Of a stretch of DNA of 20,031 nucleotides, positions 1 through 7,228 are shown in pieces (positions within the stretch are counted from its first letter, which is position 1; every line of letters begins with the position of its first letter). The notes beneath the pieces are model-generated. The model saw only the letters and a program-made list of their open reading frames with translations. It was not told where the DNA came from and made no database searches. Both the position numbers and the translations under genes were made by a program. The stretch comes from CAZUHN01 sp964620535 (GTDB lineage Bacteria > UBA8248): positions 1 to 20,031 of the forward strand of contig CAZUHN010000243.1 in the NCBI GenBank assembly GCA_964620535.1, given 5' to 3'.

Positions 1-30
1 GTTCATTGCCGGTGGGCTGGGGAAAATGAT

Positions 31-56
31 AAAAAAAAAGGCCTGGGGACGACCCC
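31..56 (-). terminator. Possible rho-independent terminator after the small membrane-protein gene
   Basis: Read on the minus strand, a GGGG-TCGT-CCCC hairpin (45-56) is followed by five bases and then a run of nine T (31-39). It lies 64 bases downstream of the stop of the minus-strand gene at 120-293. The stem has only four G-C pairs and does not abut the T run, so it is a weak but plausible terminator. Confidence 0.4.
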
Positions 57-119
57 TTTGGATCAACGGGCGTGGGCGGCCCGGCGCCCAGCTCGAAGGG
101 GCTTCCTTGCCGATCTCCA

Positions 120-293
120 CTACAGCAGGCGTTTTTTCACGGATGCCTTTCTGCTGTTTTCCGCCCGGCATAGGCTCGGAATATCTTTGTAATAGCGGAT
201 GTCACTCCTGCCCTTGTGGTGGCCCTTCCAGCGGATCGGCCAAAGAATCAATAGGAACAAACCCATTCCGAGGCCCAACTCCAACCAGGACAA
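120..293 (-). CDS. Small single-pass membrane protein (57 aa), unknown function
   Basis: This short reading frame starts with TTG at 291-293 and stops at TAG 120-122. A good ribosome-binding site (AGGAGA) sits six bases before the TTG. The predicted product has one hydrophobic helix at about residues 5-20 (GLGMGLFLLILWPIRW), followed by a basic, hydrophilic tail of about 35 residues with a single Cys. The layout suggests a bitopic inner-membrane protein with the tail in the cytoplasm, by the positive-inside rule. Codon choice looks coding-like and no other frame here does. I recognise no family. It lies downstream of the sigma-54 activator on the same strand but about 200 bases away, so it is probably transcribed separately. 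A weak TATAAC box lies at 317-322. A hypothetical protein is the safest label. Confidence 0.45.
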   Translation of the reverse strand: MSWLELGLGMGLFLLILWPIRWKGHHKGRSDIRYYKDIPSLCRAENSRKASVKKRLL

Positions 294-496
294 TCCCGCT
301 CTCCTTTCCCGGGCGCGTTATACGCCCTGAGTGTGGGGGAAAAATGGCAAAAGCCTGTGGCGGCATAGGCCGCCTGAAACGGCACCGGGAGAGAAAAAGG
401 GAGGAGTTCCTGTTAGCGTATTGGCGCTCGGCGATATTCCAACAGACAGGAGGACCGGCGGGTCATCCCGCTCTTACGGGGAGGAGATGGAAAAGT
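294..496. other. Intergenic region with two GC-rich hairpins
   Basis: No convincing gene is visible. There are two perfect inverted repeats: GGCGGC-ATAG-GCCGCC at 359-374 and GCGGG-TCAT-CCCGC at 458-471. Both lie downstream of the sigma-54 activator's stop on its strand and could end its transcript, but neither is followed by a clear T run. The longer forward reading frames across this stretch run antisense into the activator gene and look spurious. Confidence 0.4.
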
Positions 497-2065
497 CTAA
501 TTTTTCAATATATTGAACCGGCGGCTCGGCCGGATGCCCAGCTTTTTCATCCGGCTGGTCAGGGTGGTGGGCTTCATCCCGAGGATTCGCGCCGCTCCCT
601 GCACCCCCGAAACCACCCCACCGGTGCGCTCCAGCACGCTGAGGATGTGGCGCCGATCGAATTCCTCGAGGGTCTCGAACTCCTCCGGCTCCACACTGCT
701 GCGGGGCGGGGGTGGGGTGTCGCCGAGGAGTTGCTTCTGAAAGGTGAGGGTTTCGCCCTTGCCGAGAACCAGCCCGCGCTCGACGACGTTCTCCAGCTCG
801 CGGATGTTTCCCGGCCAGTCGTAGCGCATCAGGCGGGCGAGGGCCTTCGGGTCCACCCGCTTGACGCGGCGGTTTAGGCGGGGGCCGTGCTTCTCGACGA
901 AGTAGTCCACGAACGTGGGGATATCCTCTTTCCGTTCCCGCAGGGAGGGGACGCGGATCGGGATGACGTTCAAGCGGAAGAAGAGATCGTTCCGGAACCG
1001 GCCCTCCCGCACTTCTTTTTCGAGGTCTCGGTTCGTCGCCACGATGATCCGGGTGTCCACTTGGATGGTCTGGATCCCCCCCACGCGCTCGAACTCGCGC
1101 TCCTGCAAGACGCGCAGGATCTTGACCTGCGCCTCGGTGGAGATCTCGCCGATCTCGTCCAGAAAAATGGTCCCCCTGTGGGCCAGCTCGAATCGCCCGG
1201 TCTTGCGCTGGACCGCACCGGTGAAGGCACCCTTCTCGTGGCCGAACAGCTCGCTAAGCAGGAGGGTGTCCTGGAGGGCGGCGCAGTTGACCTTGACGAG
1301 TGCCCGCTCCCGTCGGGGGCTCAGGTCGTGGAGCGCCCGCGCGACGAGTTCCTTGCCGGTCCCCGTCTCTCCCAGGATGAGGGCGGTGGCCTCGGTGGGG
1401 GCGACGCGCCGGATTGTATTTTTGAGGTCCTCGACGACCCGGCTCGCGCCGACCAGCTCGCCGAATCTGTGCAGGGCGTTCAGCTCGTCCCGCAGCAGGA
1501 GGGCCTCGTTCAAAAGGTCCTCCTTCCGGGCGTTGAGCTGGGCGTAGGCGCGGGCGTTCGCCACCGCGGTCGCGACGTGGGGGGCGACCTCGACCAGGAA
1601 CTCCCCCATCTCCTCGGTGAAGCTGTCCGGCTTGGAACTCGCCGCGGCGAGCAGGCCGAACATCACGTCGTTGATGACTAGGGGGACCCGGACCCCGCTC
1701 AGGAGTCCCCGCCGGAGTACGATTTCGTCCTCGGCGAAGGGGCGCTCCCGGTTCAGGTCCCGGTAGAGGACGTAGGGCTTCCCCCCCCGGTGCTCCATGA
1801 ACCAGCCGAGGGTGCCCCCCTTTAGGGGGATGTCCTTGCCGGGCAGGGCGACCACCTCTCCCCCGGAGGTGATGTTGGTCCAGGTGTAGGTCTCCCCGTC
1901 CGGGTTGACGAGGAGGAGGGCCACATGCTCGAGTGGGAAGACGGACTTCAGCTCGACCGCCACCCGGCCCAGGACCACGTCAATGTCCAGGCTCGAATTC
2001 AGGACATGGCCGATCCGGAGGGTGGTGCGGTAGCGCTCCTCGGTCGTGATATCGCGCGCAGGCAT
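497..2065 (-). CDS. Sigma-54-dependent transcriptional activator (GAF-AAA+-Fis HTH), FhlA/NorR-like
   Basis: A 522-residue activator of RNA polymerase containing sigma-54 (RpoN). Residues about 15-175 form a GAF-type sensory domain with no receiver domain, so it likely binds a small ligand rather than being phosphorylated. The AAA+ domain (about 205-435) has the Walker A motif GETGTGKE (232-239), the sigma-54-contacting GAFTGA loop (279-284), Walker B TIFLDEIGE (299-307) and the RNDLFFRLN arginine-finger region (358-366). A Fis-like helix-turn-helix ends the protein (about 475-512). All key residues are present, so it should be active. FhlA and NorR share this layout; I cannot name the ligand. 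The start is the ATG at 2063-2065 with only a weak ribosome-binding site. It is divergent from hemW across about 210 bases. No clear -24/-12 promoter was found in the window, so its targets are unknown. Confidence 0.93.
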   Translation of the reverse strand: MPARDITTEERYRTTLRIGHVLNSSLDIDVVLGRVAVELKSVFPLEHVALLLVNPDGETYTWTNITSGGEVVALPGKDIPLKGGTLGWFMEHRGGKPYVLYRDLNRERPFAEDEIVLRRGLLSGVRVPLVINDVMFGLLAAASSKPDSFTEEMGEFLVEVAPHVATAVANARAYAQLNARKEDLLNEALLLRDELNALHRFGELVGASRVVEDLKNTIRRVAPTEATALILGETGTGKELVARALHDLSPRRERALVKVNCAALQDTLLLSELFGHEKGAFTGAVQRKTGRFELAHRGTIFLDEIGEISTEAQVKILRVLQEREFERVGGIQTIQVDTRIIVATNRDLEKEVREGRFRNDLFFRLNVIPIRVPSLRERKEDIPTFVDYFVEKHGPRLNRRVKRVDPKALARLMRYDWPGNIRELENVVERGLVLGKGETLTFQKQLLGDTPPPPRSSVEPEEFETLEEFDRRHILSVLERTGGVVSGVQGAARILGMKPTTLTSRMKKLGIRPSRRFNILKN

Positions 2066-2276
2066 GGTAATGGTTCCCGAAAATCACCCTCACAAAATAT
2101 GGGTTATACATTTCAATATACATCTTCCGCGTTCACGGGGTAAGGGAACCCGGGGGCTTCGCCTTCTCCCCTTGTTATTCGCACCTACGGGCCGGCGGAC
2201 GGATGGTTTAGGATATCTGCAGGCGCACGGCCCGCGGATGAGGCCGCGCGGTTTCACTTTCCCGGAAAGGTTCCTG

Positions 2277-3437
2277 GTGAGCCACCTATCCCTCTACCTC
2301 CACATCCCCTTCTGCCTCCACAAGTGCGGCTACTGCGACTTCAACACCTACGCCCTGGATGGCCTCCTCGAATCGGGCCATGTGGGGCGGGACTGGGCGG
2401 CGGGGTACGCTGAGGCCCTCATGGCCGAGATGGAAGGCCGCGCCGGAAGGGGCGGGCTCGCCGGGGCGCGGGTTGCGACCGTCTTCTTCGGGGGGGGCAC
2501 CCCGTCCCTCTTCCCGGCGGAGGAGACGGCGCGTGTTCTCGATCGCGCGCGCGCGCTTTTCGAGATCGCCCCGGACGCCGAGATCACCCTGGAGGCGAAT
2601 CCCGGGGCGGCGGACGCGGGCCGCTTCGCCGCCCTCCGGGCGGCGGGGGTAAACCGCCTCAGCATCGGGGTCCAGAGCTTCGAGGACGGCGGCCTCGGGC
2701 GGCTCGACCGGGTCCACACCGGGGAGGAGGCCCGTGCCGCCTTCCGGGCCGCGCGGGAGGCGGGATTCGATAACCTCTCGCTCGACCTCATGTTCGGGAT
2801 CCCCTTCCAGACGGTGGAGGGCGCCGGCCAAGACACCGAAGATGCGATCCGCCTCGGGCCTGAGCATCTCTCGGCTTACGAGCTCACCGTCGAGAAGGGA
2901 ACGACCTTCTCCGTCCGAATGGCGCGGAGGGAGTTAAAGGGACTTCCGGAGGAGGAGACCGCCCTCGAAATGTGGCGGCTGCGCGACCGCCTCCTCGGGG
3001 AGGCGGGCTATGCACGCTACGAGATCAGCAACTTCGCCCGGGCCGGCTTCGAATGCCACCATAACCTGAACTACTGGCGGCGCGGGGCCTACCTCGGCCT
3101 GGGGGCCGGGGCGCACGGCTTCCTCGGCGGGCGCCGCTACTGGAACCGCCTCCGCCCGGACGACTATATGAAAAACTCCTCCGATCCCACCGCGGGAGAG
3201 GAGGAGGTTAGGGGAGAAAAAGCCCTCGGGGAGGCCATCATGCTCGGCCTGCGGCTCATGGAAGGTGTCTCCCTCGACGCCCTCGCCGCCGCCTGCGGAG
3301 AATCGCCCGATGTGCGCTTTGGCCCCCTCATCGATCAACTCAAGAAAGACGGGTTCCTCGCGCGCGAGAACGGTACCCTCCGCCTCACCGAACGCGGGAC
3401 GCTGGTAGCGAACAGCGTGCTCGCAAGGTTCGTGTAG
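2277..3437 (+). CDS. hemW: Radical SAM heme chaperone HemW
   Basis: A 386-residue HemN-like radical SAM protein. The iron-sulfur motif CLHKCGYC has Cys 13, 17 and 20 and is followed by D-F. True HemN has a fourth Cys there, so this points to HemW, the heme chaperone, not coproporphyrinogen dehydrogenase. The HemW heme-binding motif HNLNYW is present (262-267), as is the SAM-binding GGGTPS (72-77). I chose the GTG at 2277 because GGAAAGG lies six bases upstream and the product then begins just before the conserved SLYLHIPFC strand. An ATG at 2238 would add 13 residues but has no ribosome-binding site, and a start at 2046 would run into the divergent gene. HemW inserts heme into respiratory enzymes. 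Many databases still label it oxygen-independent coproporphyrinogen III oxidase. Confidence 0.93.
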   Translation: MSHLSLYLHIPFCLHKCGYCDFNTYALDGLLESGHVGRDWAAGYAEALMAEMEGRAGRGGLAGARVATVFFGGGTPSLFPAEETARVLDRARALFEIAPDAEITLEANPGAADAGRFAALRAAGVNRLSIGVQSFEDGGLGRLDRVHTGEEARAAFRAAREAGFDNLSLDLMFGIPFQTVEGAGQDTEDAIRLGPEHLSAYELTVEKGTTFSVRMARRELKGLPEEETALEMWRLRDRLLGEAGYARYEISNFARAGFECHHNLNYWRRGAYLGLGAGAHGFLGGRRYWNRLRPDDYMKNSSDPTAGEEEVRGEKALGEAIMLGLRLMEGVSLDALAAACGESPDVRFGPLIDQLKKDGFLARENGTLRLTERGTLVANSVLARFV

Positions 3438-3446
3438 GAAGGATCC

Positions 3447-3622
3447 CTACTCCATCATCTCGCCCATGAGCTTGTATCCCTTTCCCTCCATGTACTGCTT
3501 AAAGGCGAGGAACTCGGAGGCGGCGCGGGTGGGGTCGCGTTCGTAGTCCTCGAGTCCGCGATGCAGTCCGCTAGCAGCAGGGCCGTCGTCGGCAGAAAGA
3601 ATTTCCCCCGCGTCCGTCTCAC
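3447..3622 (-). pseudogene. Damaged small gene or coding remnant translationally coupled to rqcH
   Basis: Two overlapping minus-strand frames look coding in different halves. A GTG (3620-3622) overlaps the rqcH stop as GTGA, a classic coupled start, and begins a basic then hydrophobic stretch (RRTRGKFFLPTTALLLADC). In the next frame, ending at TAG 3447-3449, there is a natural-looking tail: LEDYERDPTRAASEF then LAFKQYMEGKGYKLMGEMME, with strongly G/C-biased third positions. That second frame has no ATG, GTG or TTG start of its own in this interval. The simplest reading is one small gene of about 55 residues with a frameshift near 3560-3580, or a decayed fragment. I recognise no family. There is no alternative gene here on the plus strand. 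Confidence 0.35.
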
Positions 3623-5364
3623 TCGATTTCCTCCAACTCCTCCAGGAGCCTTTCGCCCTCGGCCGGGTCGGCCGTCAGGGTCTTCTGCCCCCGGATGGTC
3701 ACCAGGCCGGGCCGGGCCCCGCGCGGGCGGCGCAGGTTTTGGAAGGGAACCCAGTCCACCTCGAGCTTTCCCGCCTCCCGCCCCCGGCTGTGGCGGGCGG
3801 CGAGGCAGGCCCCCTGGCAGAGGGCCGCATCGGGCGGATCGGCCTTCCCCGCGCCGGGGGGAAGGCGCAGGAGTACGTGGCTCCCCGGAAGCCCGCGGGC
3901 GTGGAACCAGAGGTCCCCGGCCCGGCCCACCATTTGCGTGAGGGCGTTGTTTCCCGCCGCGTTCTTCCCGATGTAGATCTCCCATCCCTCCGGGGCGCGG
4001 AAGCGGCGGTAGGGCAGGACGGCGGGGCGCTTTCTTCCCTTCAACTTCTTCACCGCCCGGGAGGGGAAGTACCCCGCCGCCTCGATGACCTCCTCGATGG
4101 GAACCAAATCCTCCGGGGAGGCGGCCTCCTCCACGTCGAAGAGGAGCCCGTCGAGGAAGGCGAGCTCGGCGGCGAGCGCCCCGCGCCGCCGCTCCCCGGC
4201 GGGACCTCCCCTTTTCAGCTTCTTGTAGCGCCGGAAATACCGCTGGGCGTTCTCCGATGCGGTAAGGCGCGGGTCCAGCGCGATCTCCCGCTCCTCCCCC
4301 TCTCCCTTCACCCGCACCGCGCGCGCCTTCTCCGCCACCCGGTCCAGGTTCGCAAGGAGGAGCTCTCCCTTGATCCGCTCTTCTTCCGCCCTCCCGCTTT
4401 TTTCCCGGTCCACCTCGGCGGCGGCGAGGGAGCGTTTCATTTTCCCGGTGCGCCCCGCCAGGATCCGGAAGAGGCGCCGCTTCTGGTCCTCGAGACCCGC
4501 CCCCGGAACGGACTCGCGGTAGAAGGCGTCCGCCGCCTCGCTCATGGAGGAGTACCGCCGGACCCGGCCCGGCCTCGCGCTCCGGATGGCGAGGGCGCTC
4601 AACCCGGCGGGCCGGCCCTCTTCATCCAGGATGATCGCGGGGTCGAACCGACCCTCCCGGTACTCCCGGACTACTCCGGAAAAGGCGGCCCAAAGCCCCT
4701 CCCACCTTTCCGTCTCCGGCACCCTCGCGGCGATCTCCTCCGCGGCGGCCGGGCTGATCCCGGCCACCCCCCGCACGAGGAGGCGGGCCGCCCCGAGGGG
4801 GTCCAAGCTCGCCTCGTCCCCATCTTTGAGCAGGGCGCGGAGAGCCGGCTCGTCCATGTCATCGGGTTCGGGCTTTCCGGGGGCGGGGGGGAGCCGGTAA
4901 GGAATACCCCGGCCGACGGGCCTCCCTCGCGTCCGCTCCGGCCCCACCAGCTTGGCCGCCTCGAGGACGCGCCCGCTCCCCCCCTCCACGAGGATGAGGT
5001 TGGACCAACGGCCCATCACCTCGGCCATGAGGGCGCACGAGCCGCCGCGCCGTTCGAAGGAGATCTGGAGCACCCGCTCCCACCCCCGCATTTCGACGGC
5101 GCGGATCCGGCACCCGGCGAGGTGCTTCCGGAGCGTCATGCAGAAGGGAGAGGGCTCGGGCAGGGACGTCATTTTTTCCGCGGTGAGGTGAAGACGGGGG
5201 AAGGCGGGGTCCGCGCTGAGGAGGAGCCCCCGGGCACTCCGGTCCGCGCCCGCGCAGGCGAGTCGGACGGTGAGTGGACCGGTCTGGATCGCGCGCAGGA
5301 AGCGTCCGCCCGCGAGGGCCGTGTTCACCTCGCCCGCGATGGCCTGGAGAACGAATGCATCCAT
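3619..5364 (-). CDS. rqcH: Ribosome quality control factor RqcH (NFACT / Rqc2 / FbpA family)
   Basis: About 581 residues with full NFACT architecture: NFACT-N (about 1-275), a charged coiled-coil arm (about 285-405) and the C-terminal NFACT-R domain (about 455-555), recognised by EIYIGKNAAGNN and DLWFHARGLPGSHVLLRL. RqcH binds 50S subunits carrying peptidyl-tRNA and directs C-terminal alanine tailing of stalled chains. The start is the ATG at 5362-5364, giving the family-typical MDAF opening with AGGGA upstream; an ATG 18 codons earlier adds an unconserved leader. At residues 96-97 the usual Asp-Arg pair, needed for tailing in Bacillus subtilis RqcH (D97/R98), reads Glu-Arg here. It is divergent from yicC. 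Older annotations call this family fibronectin-binding protein, which does not describe its main role. Confidence 0.92.
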   Translation of the reverse strand: MDAFVLQAIAGEVNTALAGGRFLRAIQTGPLTVRLACAGADRSARGLLLSADPAFPRLHLTAEKMTSLPEPSPFCMTLRKHLAGCRIRAVEMRGWERVLQISFERRGGSCALMAEVMGRWSNLILVEGGSGRVLEAAKLVGPERTRGRPVGRGIPYRLPPAPGKPEPDDMDEPALRALLKDGDEASLDPLGAARLLVRGVAGISPAAAEEIAARVPETERWEGLWAAFSGVVREYREGRFDPAIILDEEGRPAGLSALAIRSARPGRVRRYSSMSEAADAFYRESVPGAGLEDQKRRLFRILAGRTGKMKRSLAAAEVDREKSGRAEEERIKGELLLANLDRVAEKARAVRVKGEGEEREIALDPRLTASENAQRYFRRYKKLKRGGPAGERRRGALAAELAFLDGLLFDVEEAASPEDLVPIEEVIEAAGYFPSRAVKKLKGRKRPAVLPYRRFRAPEGWEIYIGKNAAGNNALTQMVGRAGDLWFHARGLPGSHVLLRLPPGAGKADPPDAALCQGACLAARHSRGREAGKLEVDWVPFQNLRRPRGARPGLVTIRGQKTLTADPAEGERLLEELEEIE

Positions 5365-5683
5365 ACCGAGATGTCCCTCGCCGAAAAGAAAAACCCGAGG
5401 CGGGTACCTTACAAACACCCGGGCGCCGAACGCCAGGGTGCGGGTGGGCGGGGGAGAGCCCGGAGGGGATTTCCCGAAGAGCGCCGGTATTTCGTAATAT
5501 CACTCTGCCCCGACCGCCCGGGGGAAAAGGCCGCGTCGCCGCACATCCCGGGCCACTTGTACGTCCTCCGTCGGTTGGGGGAGGCTCCGGGCGGCGAAAA
5601 TTCCTAAGGGGGGCGGAAAACGGCTTCTTCCGTCTCCCCGGGAAAGCGGTCTCTGGAAAAAGGGGGGAGCGCCGATCCTGTGT
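5365..5683. other. Divergent intergenic region between rqcH and yicC
   Basis: GC-rich spacer with no gene I can support. The frames that cross it are antisense extensions of rqcH or reading-frame shadows. It must hold the rqcH promoter on the minus strand, but no good -35/-10 pair was found. An AT-rich patch near 5490-5502 is the most likely spot. Confidence 0.4.
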
Positions 5684-5712
5684 TTGACCTTTTAATCTGC
5701 GGCGTCTAAAAA
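5684..5712 (+). promoter_or_regulatory. Candidate sigma-70 promoter for yicC-gmk-coaBC
   Basis: TTGACC (5684-5689, five of six matches to consensus) is separated by exactly 17 bases from TAAAAA (5707-5712, four of six). Transcription would start near 5720, giving a leader of about 50 bases before the yicC ATG. The -10 box overlaps one arm of the inverted repeat at 5709-5732. Confidence 0.45.
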
Positions 5713-5732
5713 CATTGGAGAATCAATGTTTT
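5709..5732. promoter_or_regulatory. Perfect 9-bp inverted repeat overlapping the yicC promoter (possible operator)
   Basis: AAAACATTG (5709-5717) and CAATGTTTT (5724-5732) are exact inverted copies around a six-base centre. A second inverted pair, TTGACCT (5684-5690) and AGGTCAA (5734-5740), flanks it; the first of these is also the -35 box. The dyad covers the predicted -10 box and start point, so a repressor site or a leader hairpin are both possible. Confidence 0.45.
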
Positions 5733-5771
5733 GAGGTCAACTTCGCCGGTGAAACGCTGGGAGGTGAACCC

Positions 5772-6644
5772 ATGCCGGACAGCATGACGGGATACGGGGC
5801 GGGCCAGGGCCGTCTCCGGGGCAGCGCGGTGACAGTCGAGGCTCGCTCGGTGAACCACCGCTTCCTCGAAACGGTGATCCGAAGCCCGCGCTGGATTAAC
5901 CCTATCGAGAACCGGATCCGGGGTGAAGTGAAAAGCCGCTTTGCGCGGGGCCGGTTCGAGATCTTCATCCGCCTCGAGCCGGCGGCGAACGGCTCGACCT
6001 TTCTCGACCCCGCCGCCGCGAAGAATTTCGTTTCGGCCCTCAGCGCGATGCAGAAGGAGCTGGGAATTCCTGGGGAAATCAACATCGCGGTTCTCTCCAA
6101 CTTCCGCGACGTCCTCCGGGCGGACGAGCCCGCCTACGAGGCGGACGAGGTCGGCGATGCCGTCATGCCCCCCCTCGGGGAGGCCCTCGACGCCCTCGTG
6201 GAGATGCGGCGGCGCGAGGGGGAGGCTCTCACGCGGGACATCCGGGAGCACCTCGGCCAGGCGCTGGCCGCCCACGCCGACATCCGGGGCCGCCTGCCCG
6301 AGGCCCAGGCCGCCCTCGCGGCCCGCGCCCGCGAGCGGATCGAGAAGGTCGCCGGAGACCTTCCCATCGACGAAGGCCGCCTCGAGCAGGAGCTCATCTA
6401 CCTCGCCGAGCGCGGAGACATCAGCGAGGAGCTGGCCCGGCTGGAGAGCCACATTGCCCAGTTCGAGGACATCCTGGCCGCCTCCGGGGCCGCTGGTCGC
6501 AAGCTCGACTTCCTCCTCCAGGAGATGAACCGGGAGGCGAACACCATCGCCTCGAAATCGGTCGACCTGCCCCTCACCCAGCGCGCGGTTGACCTCAAGA
6601 GCGCCCTCGAGAAGGTCCGCGAGCAGGTGCAGAACATCGAATGA
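5772..6644 (+). CDS. yicC: YicC/YloC-family endoribonuclease
   Basis: A 290-residue member of the YicC/YloC family (YicC-like N-terminal domain followed by DUF1732). It opens with the hallmark SMTGYG, has VNHRFLE about 30 residues in, and ends with the conserved block KLDFLLQEMNREANTIASKS. E. coli YicC is an endoribonuclease involved in small-RNA turnover. The start is fixed by a strong ribosome-binding site (GGAGGTGA, 5759-5766) five bases before the ATG at 5772; a start at 5715 would lie inside the promoter dyad. It is the first gene of an operon: its TGA overlaps the gmk ATG as ATGA, so translation is probably coupled. yicC next to gmk is common across bacteria. Length and motifs are normal. 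Confidence 0.92.
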   Translation: MPDSMTGYGAGQGRLRGSAVTVEARSVNHRFLETVIRSPRWINPIENRIRGEVKSRFARGRFEIFIRLEPAANGSTFLDPAAAKNFVSALSAMQKELGIPGEINIAVLSNFRDVLRADEPAYEADEVGDAVMPPLGEALDALVEMRRREGEALTRDIREHLGQALAAHADIRGRLPEAQAALAARARERIEKVAGDLPIDEGRLEQELIYLAERGDISEELARLESHIAQFEDILAASGAAGRKLDFLLQEMNREANTIASKSVDLPLTQRAVDLKSALEKVREQVQNIE

Positions 6645-7228
6645 TGGACCGGCGCGGATCGATCTTCGTCCTCTCGGCCCCCTCGGGCACCGGAAAGTCC
6701 TCCCTCGTCAACCAATCCCTGGCCGAGATCCCCAACGTGTGGCACTCGGTCAGCACCACGACACGCACCCCCCGCTCCTACGAAAAAGAGGGCGTCCACT
6801 ACCTCTTCACCGGCCGGGAAGCCTTCGAGCGCCTGATCGCGGAGAGGAAATTCCTCGAGTGGGCCGAGGTGCACGGAGACTACTACGGCACCCCCGCCGA
6901 ACCGGTGGACGAACACCTCGGGGCGGGCTGCGACGTGCTCATGGACCTCGACTTCAAGGGCGCGCTTCAGGTGAAGGCCGCGCGCCTCGACGCCATCCTC
7001 ATTTTTATCGTGCCTCCCTCGCTCGAGGATCTCCGCCACCGCCTGACTCACCGGCGGGCGGAGACCGAGGAGCAGATCGAGCGGCGCCTTTCGATCGCGG
7101 AAGAAGAAATGTCCTACAAGGACAAGTACGACCACATCATCGTGAACGACATCCTCCAGGAAGCCTTCAACAAGCTGGCCGCCCTCATTGAGGGCCGCCG
7201 CAACGCCGCCGGGGAGAAGGCGCCGTGA
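6641..7228 (+). CDS. gmk: Guanylate kinase
   Basis: A 195-residue guanylate kinase that makes GDP from GMP and ATP, needed for GTP and (p)ppGpp pools. The P-loop SAPSGTGKSS is at residues 12-21. The GMP-binding region follows (TTTRTPRSYEKEGVHY), with the Tyr-containing WAEVHGDYYGTP segment. The lid and C-terminal part carry RRAETEEQIERRL and YDHIIVND. All are canonical. The start overlaps the yicC stop by four bases; a second ATG immediately follows, so translation could begin one codon later. The stop overlaps the coaBC GTG as GTGA. In many bacteria rpoZ (RNA polymerase omega) lies between gmk and coaBC; here there is no room for it. Confidence 0.95.
   Translation: MMDRRGSIFVLSAPSGTGKSSLVNQSLAEIPNVWHSVSTTTRTPRSYEKEGVHYLFTGREAFERLIAERKFLEWAEVHGDYYGTPAEPVDEHLGAGCDVLMDLDFKGALQVKAARLDAILIFIVPPSLEDLRHRLTHRRAETEEQIERRLSIAEEEMSYKDKYDHIIVNDILQEAFNKLAALIEGRRNAAGEKAP

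Noticed and set aside
26..877. Long forward reading frame over the left end
   Set aside because: Two thirds of it is antisense to the clearly coding sigma-54 activator. Its composition is that of a shadow, and it has no family resemblance.
2238..2276. ATG start for hemW at 2238
   Set aside because: No ribosome-binding site and no conserved residues before the GTG at 2277, which has a good one.
3739..5607. 622-codon forward frame opposite rqcH
   Set aside because: Entirely antisense to rqcH; Pro/Gly/Arg-rich text typical of the reverse of a GC-rich gene.
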